From Antiquaquibacter soli (GTDB lineage Bacteria; Actinomycetota; Actinomycetes; Actinomycetales; Microbacteriaceae), in the NCBI RefSeq assembly GCF_030580675.1, contig NZ_JAUQUB010000001.1, positions 62,001-126,000 on the forward strand: a stretch of DNA of 64,000 nt, in the 5' to 3' direction. The position numbers and the translations under genes were made by a program. Numbering within the stretch: position 1 is the first letter of the stretch; each line of letters begins with the position of its first letter. Below are positions 17,107 to 25,081 of the stretch, one piece after another. The notes beneath the pieces are model-generated. The model saw nothing but the letters and a program-made list of their open reading frames with translations. It made no database searches and was not told where the DNA came from.

Positions 17107-17164
17107 TTGACAGCGGGAGAACTCGCCCTTAGTGTACAACTACTTGTATACAAGCCGGGATACA
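17107..17164 (+). promoter_or_regulatory. Sigma-70 promoter with GntR-type operator for the LIV-type transporter operon
   Basis: TTGACA (17107-17112), 17-bp spacer, TAGTGT (17130-17135), then ACTTGTATACA (17142-17152), six bases and GATACA (17159-17164). The core here is a perfect 12-bp palindrome, CTTGTATACAAG. -35, -10, spacer length, operator core and the six-base gap to GATACA all repeat the 9182 promoter, while the sequence between them differs. It also lies upstream of the divergent Gfo/Idh gene. Confidence 0.82.
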
Positions 17165-17215
17165 TTTTAGAATCCCGAAACGAATGGAAGACCACAACGT
17201 CGTGAGTCAGGTGAC

Positions 17216-18079
17216 ATGGACCAGTTTCTCCTCATCGCGCTGAACGGGCTGACGCTCGCCGGGGTGTACTTCCTCGTGGCCAGCGGCCTCACCCTCATCT
17301 TCGGGCTCATGCGCGTCATCACCATGGCGCACGGCACGAGCTACCTGCTCGGCGGCTACCTCGGCTACGTCATCGCGCGCGAGACCGGCAACTGGTTCCT
17401 CGGGGCGATCGGGGGAGCCATCCTCGTCGGGCTCCTCGGCCTCCTCATCCACCAGGTGCTCATCCGGCGCTTCCAGGACGACGACATGCGCGTCGCCCTC
17501 ATCACGCTCGGGGTGAGCCTCATCGGCACCGACCTCATGCTCGCGGTGTTCGGCGGCACCGCCACCCAGGTGCCCGTGCCCGGAGACGTGCAGGTGGCGT
17601 CGGTGAGCATCCCCTTCATCGGTCCTTACCCGCTCCTGCGCCTCCTCGTGCTGCTCATCGCGGTCGTCGTCGGCGTCGCCCTCACCCTCTTCATCACGCG
17701 CACCCGGTTCGGCTCGGTCGTTCGAGCGGGCGTCGACGACAGTCAGATGACCGCGGCGACGGGCGTCAACGTGCGGGTGGTCTTCGCGATCATCTTCGTG
17801 CTCGGCTCGGCGCTCGCCGGCCTCGCCGGGGTTGTCGGCGGAACGCTCTTCCCGCTGCTGCCCGGCCAGGACGGCGTGTACCTCCTCTACTCCCTCGTCG
17901 TCGTGATCGTCGGCGGGATGGGATCCATCACCGGAGCGGCGATCGGCGCGGTGCTCGTCGGACTCGTGAGCCAGTTCTCGCTCGTCTACGCGCCGACGTA
18001 CTCGCTCGTGCTGACGTTCGCGCTCATGGTCGTCGTGCTCGCCGTCCGTCCGCAGGGAATCATGGGGAGGGCGGTATGA
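17216..18079 (+). CDS. Branched-chain-amino-acid-type ABC transporter permease (LivH-like)
   Basis: A 287-residue inner-membrane protein with eight or so hydrophobic helices. LivH-type features are NGLTLAGVYFLVASGLTLIFGLMRV at the N-terminus, with the HGTSYLLGGYLG segment, and GVVGGTLFPLLPGQDGV plus GGMGSITGAAIGAVLVG later. It forms the translocation path with the LivM-like protein, whose gene overlaps its stop (ATGA). Despite the family name, such transporters in catabolic clusters often carry sugars, amides or aromatic compounds; neighbours here suggest a carbohydrate-related solute. Confidence 0.92.
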   Translation: MDQFLLIALNGLTLAGVYFLVASGLTLIFGLMRVITMAHGTSYLLGGYLGYVIARETGNWFLGAIGGAILVGLLGLLIHQVLIRRFQDDDMRVALITLGVSLIGTDLMLAVFGGTATQVPVPGDVQVASVSIPFIGPYPLLRLLVLLIAVVVGVALTLFITRTRFGSVVRAGVDDSQMTAATGVNVRVVFAIIFVLGSALAGLAGVVGGTLFPLLPGQDGVYLLYSLVVVIVGGMGSITGAAIGAVLVGLVSQFSLVYAPTYSLVLTFALMVVVLAVRPQGIMGRAV

Positions 18080-19143
18080 GCGAGCTCTTCGCACCGAAGC
18101 GCACGGGCGTCGCCCGGTGGCTGCCGTGGGCGCTCGGGGGAGCGGTCATCCTCGTCGCCGTTCTCTTCCCGTTCCTCGTCGACCGGCCGCGGTTCTGGCT
18201 GCCCAACATCGGGGTGCGCACGATCTGGCTCGGCATCATCGCGATGAGCCTCGTGTTCCTCAACCGCTACGTGGGGCTGCTCTCGCTCGCCCAGGTGACC
18301 GTCGCGGGCGTCTCCGCCTACGGCGTCGGCGTCATGATGGTGACGTTCGAGCAGCCGTTCGTACTCGCCGCCCTCGTGGGGCTCGTCGCGGGAACCCTCG
18401 CCGGCTTCCTCATCGCCCTCATCGCCGCCCGCACCAAGGCGATCTACTTCCTCATGATCACCCTCGCGATCGGTCAGGTCTTCTACTCCTGGGCGTCGCA
18501 GGCCATCGAGGTCACGAACGCCCGCCGCGGTCTCGCTCCCGTGCTCAAGCCCGATTTCGGGTTCCTCAACCTCAACGACATCACGTCGTTCTACTACTTC
18601 GTGCTCGTCATCGGCATCCTCTGCTACGTGCTGTGCCGGTACGCGGCGAGCTCGACGTTCGGGCTCACCCTGCAAGGGGTCCGCGACAGCCCCGACCGGA
18701 TGCGCGCGCTCGGGTACAACGTGAACGCGTACCGCATCGCCGCCACCACGTTCGCCGCGTTCATCGCGTCCGTCGGCGGAATCGTGCTCGTGCTCGACCG
18801 CGCCCAGGTGGACCCCGACGTCGTGAGTCTCGGCTCCACCCTCGACGTCCTCGTCGTCGCGGTCATCGGCGGCGTCGGCTCCCTCGGCGGGGTATTCGCG
18901 GGAGCGCTCGTGCTCACGCTCCTGTCGAACTTCGCCCAGAACCTCACCGACCGGTACATGACCCTCACCGGCCTGGTGTTCATCATCGTCCTGCTGTTCG
19001 CGCCCGCGGGTCTCGCGGGAATCGGCAAGCAGGTGAAGGGGCTCATCGCCCGGCGCCGCACCCCGCGCCACGATGCCCCGCAGCAAGACCCGTCGGCTGA
19101 CCAGTCGGCGGAGCATGCAATCACGGAAGGAAAGCAGCAATGA
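18076..19143 (+). CDS. Branched-chain-amino-acid-type ABC transporter permease (LivM-like)
   Basis: 355 residues with a hydrophobic core of about nine helices. LivM features are FLNRYVGLLSLAQVTVAGVSAYGVG near residue 57, LGYNVNAYRIAATTFAAFIASVGG and GGVGSLGGVFAGALVLTLL. The C-terminal 30 residues are a hydrophilic Gln/Asp tail. It is coupled by overlaps to both neighbours: ATGA with the LivH-like gene, and its stop overlaps the first of two adjacent ATG codons of the binding-protein gene. It is the second membrane subunit of the importer. Confidence 0.92.
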   Translation: MSELFAPKRTGVARWLPWALGGAVILVAVLFPFLVDRPRFWLPNIGVRTIWLGIIAMSLVFLNRYVGLLSLAQVTVAGVSAYGVGVMMVTFEQPFVLAALVGLVAGTLAGFLIALIAARTKAIYFLMITLAIGQVFYSWASQAIEVTNARRGLAPVLKPDFGFLNLNDITSFYYFVLVIGILCYVLCRYAASSTFGLTLQGVRDSPDRMRALGYNVNAYRIAATTFAAFIASVGGIVLVLDRAQVDPDVVSLGSTLDVLVVAVIGGVGSLGGVFAGALVLTLLSNFAQNLTDRYMTLTGLVFIIVLLFAPAGLAGIGKQVKGLIARRRTPRHDAPQQDPSADQSAEHAITEGKQQ

Positions 19144-20399
19144 TGCTGAACAAGAAGGGCCTGGCCGCAGCAGTGGCCGCCGGAGCATCCGTGCTCCTGC
19201 TCGCGACGGGTTGTACCGCGGGCGGTGGCGAGGGTGGCGGCGACGTCATCAAGATCGGCGTCATGGCCACGAGCGAGGGCAACCTCGCGTTCGGAATGGG
19301 CGAGGCGAAGGCCGCGATCGAGGCCGCGATGGCACCGTACGGCGGAACCGCCGACGGCGGCGAGGTCGCGGGCAAGACGCTCGAGATCATCTACGCGGGA
19401 ACCGACGGCACGACCGCCTCGGCCCAGACCCAGGTGAAGAAGCTCGTCGAGAACGACGGCGTCGACATCGTCTTCGGCCCGGTCTCCGGCGACGAGGGCG
19501 AGACCGTCGTGCAGTACGCGCTCACCGTCCCCGAGGTCACGTTCGTCAACGGCTCCGCGAGCCCCGTCGGCATGACGCTCGAGGGCGCGGAGAACTTCTT
19601 CCGCTTCCACGGCGACTCCGCCATGTGGATGGGCGGCCTCGGCACCTACGCCGTGGAGGAGAAGGGCTACGACAGCGTGTACCTCCTCGCCGAGGACTAC
19701 TCGTTCCCGTATGACAACGCGGGCGGCTTCTTCAGCGAGTTCTGCGCGGCCGGCGGCTCGATCTCGGGCGCCTCGTGGGTGCCCGTCGGCACCACCGACT
19801 ACGCGACGATCATCTCGCAGATCCCCGCCGACACCGATGCGGTGTACGTGGGCCTCGGTGGCGCGGACGCCGCGAGCTTCCTGTCGCAGGCCGTGACCAA
19901 CGGTGTGGCCAAGCCGCTCATCGGCGGCTCGATCGCCGTCGACACCACCGCCCTCTCCGGCGATGCGAACATCGCGTCTGCCGCGATCGGCACCATCACC
20001 GGTGGACCCGTCCCCGGTGCCGGATACGACAACCCGGTCTGGGCCGAGTTCGTCGACGCGTACCTCGCGGCCCCCTCGGCCGAGTTCCCGTCGCCGTCGA
20101 TCTTCTCGATCCTCTACTACAACTCGTTCGAGTCGCTCCTCCTCGGCCTCGAGGCCGTCGACGGCGACCTGAGCGACGGTCACGCCGCGTTCCGCGAGGC
20201 GCTCGGCTCGCTCGAGTGGGACAGCCCCACTGGTCCGATCTCGATGGACGAGAACCGCCAGGCGATCGTCGACAACTTCCTCATCGAGGTCGCCGAGGGC
20301 GAGGACGGCTCGCTCGTCCAGCAGAACATCTCGGAGGCCACCGGCGTCAAGCAGGGCACGACGGTCTACGACCGCTTCGAGAGCTGCGACGACCTGTAG
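19140..20399 (+). CDS. ABC transporter substrate-binding lipoprotein (LivJ/K-like)
   Basis: 419 residues. The signal peptide ends at a lipobox, LLATGC (Cys about 25), followed by a Gly-rich linker. The mature protein has the leucine-binding-protein fold: IKIGVMATSEGNLAFGMGEAKAAIEAA, GVDIVFGPVSGDEGETV and YDSVYLLAEDYSFPYDNAGGFF. It captures the solute for the LivHM-like permeases. Starts at 19140 or 19143 are equally possible. A strong hairpin after the stop probably lets this gene be expressed more than the two ATPase genes downstream. Confidence 0.92.
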   Translation: MMLNKKGLAAAVAAGASVLLLATGCTAGGGEGGGDVIKIGVMATSEGNLAFGMGEAKAAIEAAMAPYGGTADGGEVAGKTLEIIYAGTDGTTASAQTQVKKLVENDGVDIVFGPVSGDEGETVVQYALTVPEVTFVNGSASPVGMTLEGAENFFRFHGDSAMWMGGLGTYAVEEKGYDSVYLLAEDYSFPYDNAGGFFSEFCAAGGSISGASWVPVGTTDYATIISQIPADTDAVYVGLGGADAASFLSQAVTNGVAKPLIGGSIAVDTTALSGDANIASAAIGTITGGPVPGAGYDNPVWAEFVDAYLAAPSAEFPSPSIFSILYYNSFESLLLGLEAVDGDLSDGHAAFREALGSLEWDSPTGPISMDENRQAIVDNFLIEVAEGEDGSLVQQNISEATGVKQGTTVYDRFESCDDL

Positions 20400-20408
20400 C
20401 ACCCACCC

Positions 20409-20442
20409 GGTCCCCGGTCGGGCTTCGGCCCGGCCGGGGACC
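20409..20442 (+). terminator. Intra-operon hairpin after the binding-protein gene
   Basis: A 15-bp stem with one mismatch (GGTCCCCGGTCGGGC / GCCCGGCCGGGGACC) closed by a TTCG tetraloop. It lies between the binding protein and the ATPase gene and so may attenuate transcription or protect upstream mRNA ends, giving excess binding protein. Confidence 0.7.
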
Positions 20443-20469
20443 ATCCCCCACTCTTCGGAAGGACCCAGG

Positions 20470-21228
20470 ATGCCCGAGCTCGCGCTCCGCGTCGACGACG
20501 TGTCGAAGCACTTCGGCGGCCTCAAGGCGATGCGCCACGTCAGCCTCACCCTCGAGGCGGGCGAGCGCATCAGCGTCATCGGCACGAACGGCGCCGGCAA
20601 GTCCACGCTGTTCAACTGCATCGCGGGAACCTTCCCCGTGTCATCCGGCACCATCGAGCTGTTCGGCGAGAACGTGACCCGCACGTCGGCCGCCCAGCGC
20701 GCTCGCCGCGGGCTCGCCCGCACCTTCCAGACGTCGCGGCTGTTCGAGCAGCTCACCGCCGCGGAGAACGTCTTCATCGCGCTCGGAGGAAACGAGTTCC
20801 GCGGCGGGCTGCTGCGGCACTTCCGCCGCGACACCGCGCGCTGGGACCGGGTCGCGCGGCTCCTCGACCGCGTCGGCCTCGACGGCCGCGGCCCCCAGCC
20901 GGTGGCCGACCTCTCGCACGGCGAGCAGCGCCAGCTCGAACTCGCGATGGCGCTCGCACTCGAGCCGAAGCTGCTCATGCTCGACGAGCCCGCGGCCGGG
21001 TTCTCGCCGGCGGAACGGGCATCCCTCGTCACCCTGCTGCGCGAACTGCCGCAGGAGATCAGCCTGCTGCTCATCGAGCACGACATGGACATCGCGCTCG
21101 CTGTCGCGAGCCGCGTCATCGTGATGCACGACGGCGAGAAGATCCTCGAGGGCACGCCCGACGAGATCCGCGCGAGCGAGCGGGTCCGTGAGATCTACCT
21201 GGGAGGCTCCATTGACCACGCCGCCTGA
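20470..21228 (+). CDS. Branched-chain-amino-acid-type ABC transporter ATPase (LivG-like)
   Basis: 252 residues with Walker A GTNGAGKST (about 38-46), Q-loop TFQTSRLFEQLTAAEN, signature LSHGEQRQLELA and Walker B LLMLDEPAAGFSP, followed by LLLIEHDMD. The A-Q-F-E-type LivG spacing and the C-terminal EGTPDEIRASERVREIYLG tail are typical. With the LivF-like subunit it powers import. ATG 20470 follows GGAAGGACCCAGG. Confidence 0.93.
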   Translation: MPELALRVDDVSKHFGGLKAMRHVSLTLEAGERISVIGTNGAGKSTLFNCIAGTFPVSSGTIELFGENVTRTSAAQRARRGLARTFQTSRLFEQLTAAENVFIALGGNEFRGGLLRHFRRDTARWDRVARLLDRVGLDGRGPQPVADLSHGEQRQLELAMALALEPKLLMLDEPAAGFSPAERASLVTLLRELPQEISLLLIEHDMDIALAVASRVIVMHDGEKILEGTPDEIRASERVREIYLGGSIDHAA

Positions 21229-21925
21229 GACCTCCTTCGAGGTCAGCGACCTCAACGTGTACTACGGGCACGTCCATGTGCTGCAGGATGTCTCGTTCCG
21301 CATGGGCACCGAGCCGCTCGGCATGGTGGGGCGCAACGGCATGGGCAAGTCGACCCTCGTCAAGGCGATCGCGGGGTTCATCCCGGTGCGCAGCGGATCG
21401 ATCTCGTTCGAGGGCCGCGACCTCGCCAACAAGCAGCCGTACCAGATCACCCGGGCGGGCATCGCGCACGTGCCGCAGGGGCGCCGCATCTTCCCGTCGC
21501 TCACGGTGCACGAGCACCTCACGATGGTCGGTGCGCGCAAGTCGGACCGCTGGACGGTTCCCGCGATCTACGACCTCTTCCCGCGGCTCGCCGAGCGCAA
21601 GCGCAATGGCGGGGCGGAGCTCTCCGGAGGGGAGCAGCAGATGCTCGCGATCGGGCGCGCGCTGCTGTCGAACCCGCGGCTGCTCGTCATGGACGAGCCC
21701 TCCGAGGGACTCGCCCCGGCGGTCGTCGATCACCTCGCGGAGGTTCTGCGCGGCGTCGTCTCGGAGGGGCAGGCGGTGCTGCTCATCGAGCAGAACCTGC
21801 GCTTCGCGACCGAGCTGTGCGACCGCATCCTCGTCATGGTCAACGGCCGGATCGCCGCCGATCTGCCCGCCTCCGAGATCGCCGGCGACGCCGAGGTGCA
21901 GAACAAGTACCTCGGTGTCGTGTAG
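21212..21925 (+). CDS. Branched-chain-amino-acid-type ABC transporter ATPase (LivF-like)
   Basis: 237 residues; Walker A GRNGMGKST, HVPQGRRIFPSLTVHEHL (the LivF Q-loop), signature LSGGEQQMLAIGRAL, Walker B LLVMDEPSEGLAP and LIEQNLRFA. I chose the unusual TTG start at 21212, since GGGAGG lies five bases upstream and the protein then begins TTPPETSFEVSDLNVYYG. It overlaps the LivG-like gene by 17 bases. The ATG at 21188 would add residues not expected in the family and has no ribosome site. Confidence 0.9.
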   Translation: MTTPPETSFEVSDLNVYYGHVHVLQDVSFRMGTEPLGMVGRNGMGKSTLVKAIAGFIPVRSGSISFEGRDLANKQPYQITRAGIAHVPQGRRIFPSLTVHEHLTMVGARKSDRWTVPAIYDLFPRLAERKRNGGAELSGGEQQMLAIGRALLSNPRLLVMDEPSEGLAPAVVDHLAEVLRGVVSEGQAVLLIEQNLRFATELCDRILVMVNGRIAADLPASEIAGDAEVQNKYLGVV

Positions 21926-21937
21926 CGGACCCGGCCA

Positions 21938-22012
21938 ACCCCGTTTCTCAGGAATATGCTCGCGCCGAGTGCACTATGTCGTCAGTGGCCGCATATTCCT
22001 GAGAAACGGGGT
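21938..22012. repeat. Perfect 22-bp inverted repeat (31-nt spacer)
   Basis: Arms ACCCCGTTTCTCAGGAATAT plus GC (21938-21959) and the exact reverse complement (21991-22012). It starts 13 bases after the LivF-like stop and ends 30 before the SDR start, between two genes on the same strand. It is probably the terminator of the transporter operon, but arms this long and AT-rich are unusual. Arm length is the same as in the repeat at 14739, and its spacer contains GCCGAGTGC. Confidence 0.85.
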
Positions 22013-22030
22013 GGACGGGGCGCACTGGGC

Positions 22031-22036
22031 TAGCGT
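22031..22036 (+). promoter_or_regulatory. Likely -10 box of a leaderless SDR transcript
   Basis: TAGCGT ends six bases before the SDR ATG, so the predicted transcription start coincides with the A of the start codon. There is no ribosome-binding site before this ATG. Leaderless mRNAs are common in actinobacteria. Confidence 0.45.
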
Positions 22037-22042
22037 GACCCC

Positions 22043-22798
22043 ATGACCTCGCCGTTCGACCTCACCGGTTCACTCGCCGTCGTGACCGGGGCCAGCCGCG
22101 GCATCGGGGCAGGGATCGCCCTCGGGCTCGCGGAGGCCGGTGCCGACGTCGTGGGCGTCGCGCGCGGGTCGCAGGATGCCACGGCCGCGGCCGTCCGCGA
22201 GGCGGGTCGGGACTACACGGCTCTCGCCGCCGACCTCTCCAGCCCCGACGGCGTACGGGGGCTCGTCGCATCCCTCGACGCGCTCGACCGGCCGATCGAC
22301 ATCCTTGTCAACAACGCCGGGATCGCCGAGCGCAACCCCGCCGAGCACCATACCGACGAGCAGTGGGCCGCCGTGCTCGACGTGAACCTCACCGCCCCCT
22401 TCGTGCTCGCGCGCGAGCTGGGAGCCCGGATGCTCGACCGCGGCTCGGGCCGCATCGTGTTCCTCGGCTCGATGATGACGTGGCAGGGCGGCCGCGACGT
22501 CGTGAGCTACACCGCCTCGAAGTCGGCGGTGGCGGGTCTCGTGCACGCGCTCGCGAACGAGTGGGCGGGCCGCGGGGTCGGCGTCAACGCGATCGCGCCG
22601 GGCTACATCGAGACCGAGCTCACGTCGGCGACGCACGGCGACCCCGCTCGCCGGGCCGCGTTCGAGGCGCGCATCCCGGCGGGGCGATGGGGGAGTGCGG
22701 CGGACGTCGCCGGGGCGGTCGTCTTCCTCGCCTCGCCCGCCGCCGCGTACGTGCACGGCGTCGTGCTGCCGGTCGACGGCGGCTGGCTCGTGCGGTAG
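22043..22798 (+). CDS. Short-chain dehydrogenase (KduD/gluconate-dehydrogenase-like)
   Basis: 251-residue classical SDR: cofactor motif TGASRGIG (15-22), NNAG (90-93), catalytic Ser143, Tyr156 and Lys160 (YTASK), and the C-terminal VVLPVDGGWLVR. The start FDLTGSLAVVTG and RIPAGRWGSAADVAGAVVFLAS segment are typical of 2-deoxy-gluconate/gluconate-type dehydrogenases. It likely reduces or oxidises a sugar acid or ketosugar produced by the nearby Gfo/Idh and barrel enzymes. Substrate is inferred only from context. Confidence 0.87.
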   Translation: MTSPFDLTGSLAVVTGASRGIGAGIALGLAEAGADVVGVARGSQDATAAAVREAGRDYTALAADLSSPDGVRGLVASLDALDRPIDILVNNAGIAERNPAEHHTDEQWAAVLDVNLTAPFVLARELGARMLDRGSGRIVFLGSMMTWQGGRDVVSYTASKSAVAGLVHALANEWAGRGVGVNAIAPGYIETELTSATHGDPARRAAFEARIPAGRWGSAADVAGAVVFLASPAAAYVHGVVLPVDGGWLVR

Positions 22799-22825
22799 CA
22801 CCCGTTCGTGCGGTAGCGCCGGCCC

Positions 22826-23899
22826 CTACCGCGCGAGCTGCGCCACGATCGACACCGCCGTCGGCGTGATGTCGACGCGCGCCCGCGCGAACGCCGCGCC
22901 GAGCACGGCCCGGTAGGCGGGGGCCCGGAGACCCGAGGTGTCGAGCGCGGCGGAGAGCTCGATCGTGGCGGGCGGCCCGGGACGGGCCACGGCGCCCACG
23001 CTGTTCTCGATGAGCGAGTCATCCGCTCGCAGTTCCGCGATGATCGCGCCGAGCGCGCGACGCTGGTCGGCGGTGAGCGAATCGACGATGGTGCGGTCGC
23101 CCTCGAAGCGGTCCACCGCGTCGGAGAGCCACGAGCGGGAGGCATCCCGCAGCATCTGCTGGCGCAACCCCGCCGCGAGGCCGCGAGCGCGGGCCGCGTC
23201 GACGGGCGTGAGACTGTCCGCCTCGAGGAGGGACTCGAGGAAGGGGCCGACTCGGTAGTCGACGAAGTCCTGCCGCACGCGCTGCACCTCGACCGCGGCG
23301 GCGAGGTCCGATGGGGGGACCAGCTGGTGGTCGCGCTGCCACCGCGACAGTCGCGTGACGAGCACGCGGGAGAAGCCCGCGGTGCCGGCGCCGATGGCGA
23401 CGATCGGGGTGACCGCGCGGGTCACCTGCTGCGCGGCGTCCGCCGGCGCGAGAGCGCCGAGGTGCAGGAACGTAATGATGCCCACCCCGACCGCGACGAC
23501 GAACGAGACGATGAGCACCTCGCGGTAGGGCCGGAACGACCCGCTGAGGAACAGGATGATCGCGATGCAGACGGGCGCCCACGTGCCGGCCTGCGCGACC
23601 CCGTCGGGCCGGCTCGCGGCATCGAGCGCGGCGGCGAGGAGCAGTGTCGCGAAGACGAGCGCGTGCCGCACCGGACCGAACGGGAAGTACTGCGGGTCGG
23701 CGGCGATGATCGCCTGGATGAGGGCGCCCGTGAACACGATGAGCGCGGCGGACTGCAACGCGGCGGAGGAGATGTCGCCCTGATGGGCCCACAGCATCAG
23801 GGCGGCGACGACCGCGGTGACCACGCACGTCGCGAGCAGGAAGTACCGCGCGGTGAGCCCGCCGAGCGGGTCGAGCGTCTGAGGGGTCGGCCGGCTCAC
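22826..23899 (-). CDS. Membrane protein of unknown function coupled to a sensor kinase
   Basis: 357 residues. The first half has about five hydrophobic segments (for example YFLLATCVVTAVVAALMLWA and WAPVCIAIILFLSGSF). The second half is soluble and helical, with DFVDYRVGPFLESLLEADS and a Leu/Ala-rich C-terminal domain. I do not recognise a named domain. The GTG start at 23899 overlaps the kinase stop (GTGA), so the two are made together. It may be a modulator of the kinase or a second degenerate sensor-like protein: the layout (membrane half, helical linker, C-terminal domain) parallels the kinase, but no ATP-binding motifs are visible. Confidence 0.7.
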   Translation of the reverse strand: MSRPTPQTLDPLGGLTARYFLLATCVVTAVVAALMLWAHQGDISSAALQSAALIVFTGALIQAIIAADPQYFPFGPVRHALVFATLLLAAALDAASRPDGVAQAGTWAPVCIAIILFLSGSFRPYREVLIVSFVVAVGVGIITFLHLGALAPADAAQQVTRAVTPIVAIGAGTAGFSRVLVTRLSRWQRDHQLVPPSDLAAAVEVQRVRQDFVDYRVGPFLESLLEADSLTPVDAARARGLAAGLRQQMLRDASRSWLSDAVDRFEGDRTIVDSLTADQRRALGAIIAELRADDSLIENSVGAVARPGPPATIELSAALDTSGLRAPAYRAVLGAAFARARVDITPTAVSIVAQLAR

Positions 23900-25044
23900 G
23901 AGTCGCCCCCCTCGCCGAGCGGTACGGTGAGCAGCACCGAGGTGCCAGCGTCCGGGCTCGAGAGGATGCGGGCGGTGCCGCCGACCGCCTCGAGCGACCC
24001 GCGGATCGACTCGCGGAAGCCGAAGCGGTCCGCGGGGATGTCGGCCTCCGAGAAGCCGACGCCCTCGTCGACGACGGTGGCGACGACAGATGCCCCGCTC
24101 GCGATCAGCGAGAGCTCGGCCGACTCGACCCCGGCATGCTTGCGCACGTTCACGAGGGCCTGATCGATCGCCTGCAGGAGGGCGGCCCGCGGCGCCGCGT
24201 CCAGTGAGTCGAGCACCCCGGTCTCGCCCGTGACCTCCACGTGCAGGCCGAGCGCGCGCTCCCGCTCGAGCACCGCGTCGAGCGCGCGGCTCGGCCTCGA
24301 CACGTACGACTCGGCGTCATCGGGGCCGCGCACCGCCGCCAGGCTCTCGCGGATGCTCGCCCTCGCCGACTCGGACAGCGGCCCGGGCGGGCTCATCCCG
24401 AGGGCGACGAGGTCGCTCAGCACGGTGTCGTGGACGAGGGCTCGGGAGCGCAGCTCGAAGGCCCGGCGCTGCGAGGCGGCGAGGTCGGCGCGAGCCGCGG
24501 CATCCAGCCGGTCGGCGGCGGAGCGCCCGCGACGGCGGGTCTCGTTGAGGAAGCCGTAGTACACCGCGACCACGAGCGCGATGAGGGCGGGGGCGAGCTC
24601 GACCGCGTGACCGGGAGCGAGGGCGGTGAGCACTGCCTGGCCGACGAGGTAGGCGACGATCGTCCCGGCGGCGCCCGTCCAGCGATCGGCGATGCCGCCG
24701 AGCGCCGTGATGCCGACGAGCGCGGCGACCTTCGGGAACCACGTGGCCTCGTTCACGGAGAGGCCGAGCCCGAGCATCCCGACCGCGACGCCGCCGACCG
24801 CGATGACGGCGGCTCCGAACCACACCGCGAACCCTCGCCACACGCGCACGACGACGAGGAGGCCGATGAGGACGGCCGTTGCGGTCAGTCCGAGGACGGG
24901 GGCGGCGAGCCCCCCGAGTACGGCATTCGTCACGAGGGTCGAGGCTCCGCCGACCAGGAACACGACCGCGACCCAGAACGACGCGACCGCGAGACCGAAT
25001 CGTGTCGTCGCGGCGGCCTCCTCGGCCGGGTACACCCAGGTCAC
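23896..25044 (-). CDS. Sensor histidine kinase (orphan, HisKA_3-like)
   Basis: 382 residues: about six N-terminal membrane segments with little extracellular loop, a dimerisation helix with RALVHDTVLSDLVALG (H is the likely phosphoacceptor), and a HATPase_c domain with QAIDQALVNVRKHAG (N-box), DEGVGFSEADIP (G1) and SPDAGTSVLLTVPLG (G2). It resembles NarL-partner kinases. No response regulator gene lies on either side, which is odd for this class. GTG 25044 is weakly supported. It is coupled to the membrane protein at 22826. Confidence 0.8.
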   Translation of the reverse strand: MTWVYPAEEAAATTRFGLAVASFWVAVVFLVGGASTLVTNAVLGGLAAPVLGLTATAVLIGLLVVVRVWRGFAVWFGAAVIAVGGVAVGMLGLGLSVNEATWFPKVAALVGITALGGIADRWTGAAGTIVAYLVGQAVLTALAPGHAVELAPALIALVVAVYYGFLNETRRRGRSAADRLDAAARADLAASQRRAFELRSRALVHDTVLSDLVALGMSPPGPLSESARASIRESLAAVRGPDDAESYVSRPSRALDAVLERERALGLHVEVTGETGVLDSLDAAPRAALLQAIDQALVNVRKHAGVESAELSLIASGASVVATVVDEGVGFSEADIPADRFGFRESIRGSLEAVGGTARILSSPDAGTSVLLTVPLGEGGDS

Positions 25045-25081
25045 GTGCCCACGTTATCGAAGCGCGGGCCGCGACGGCGAG

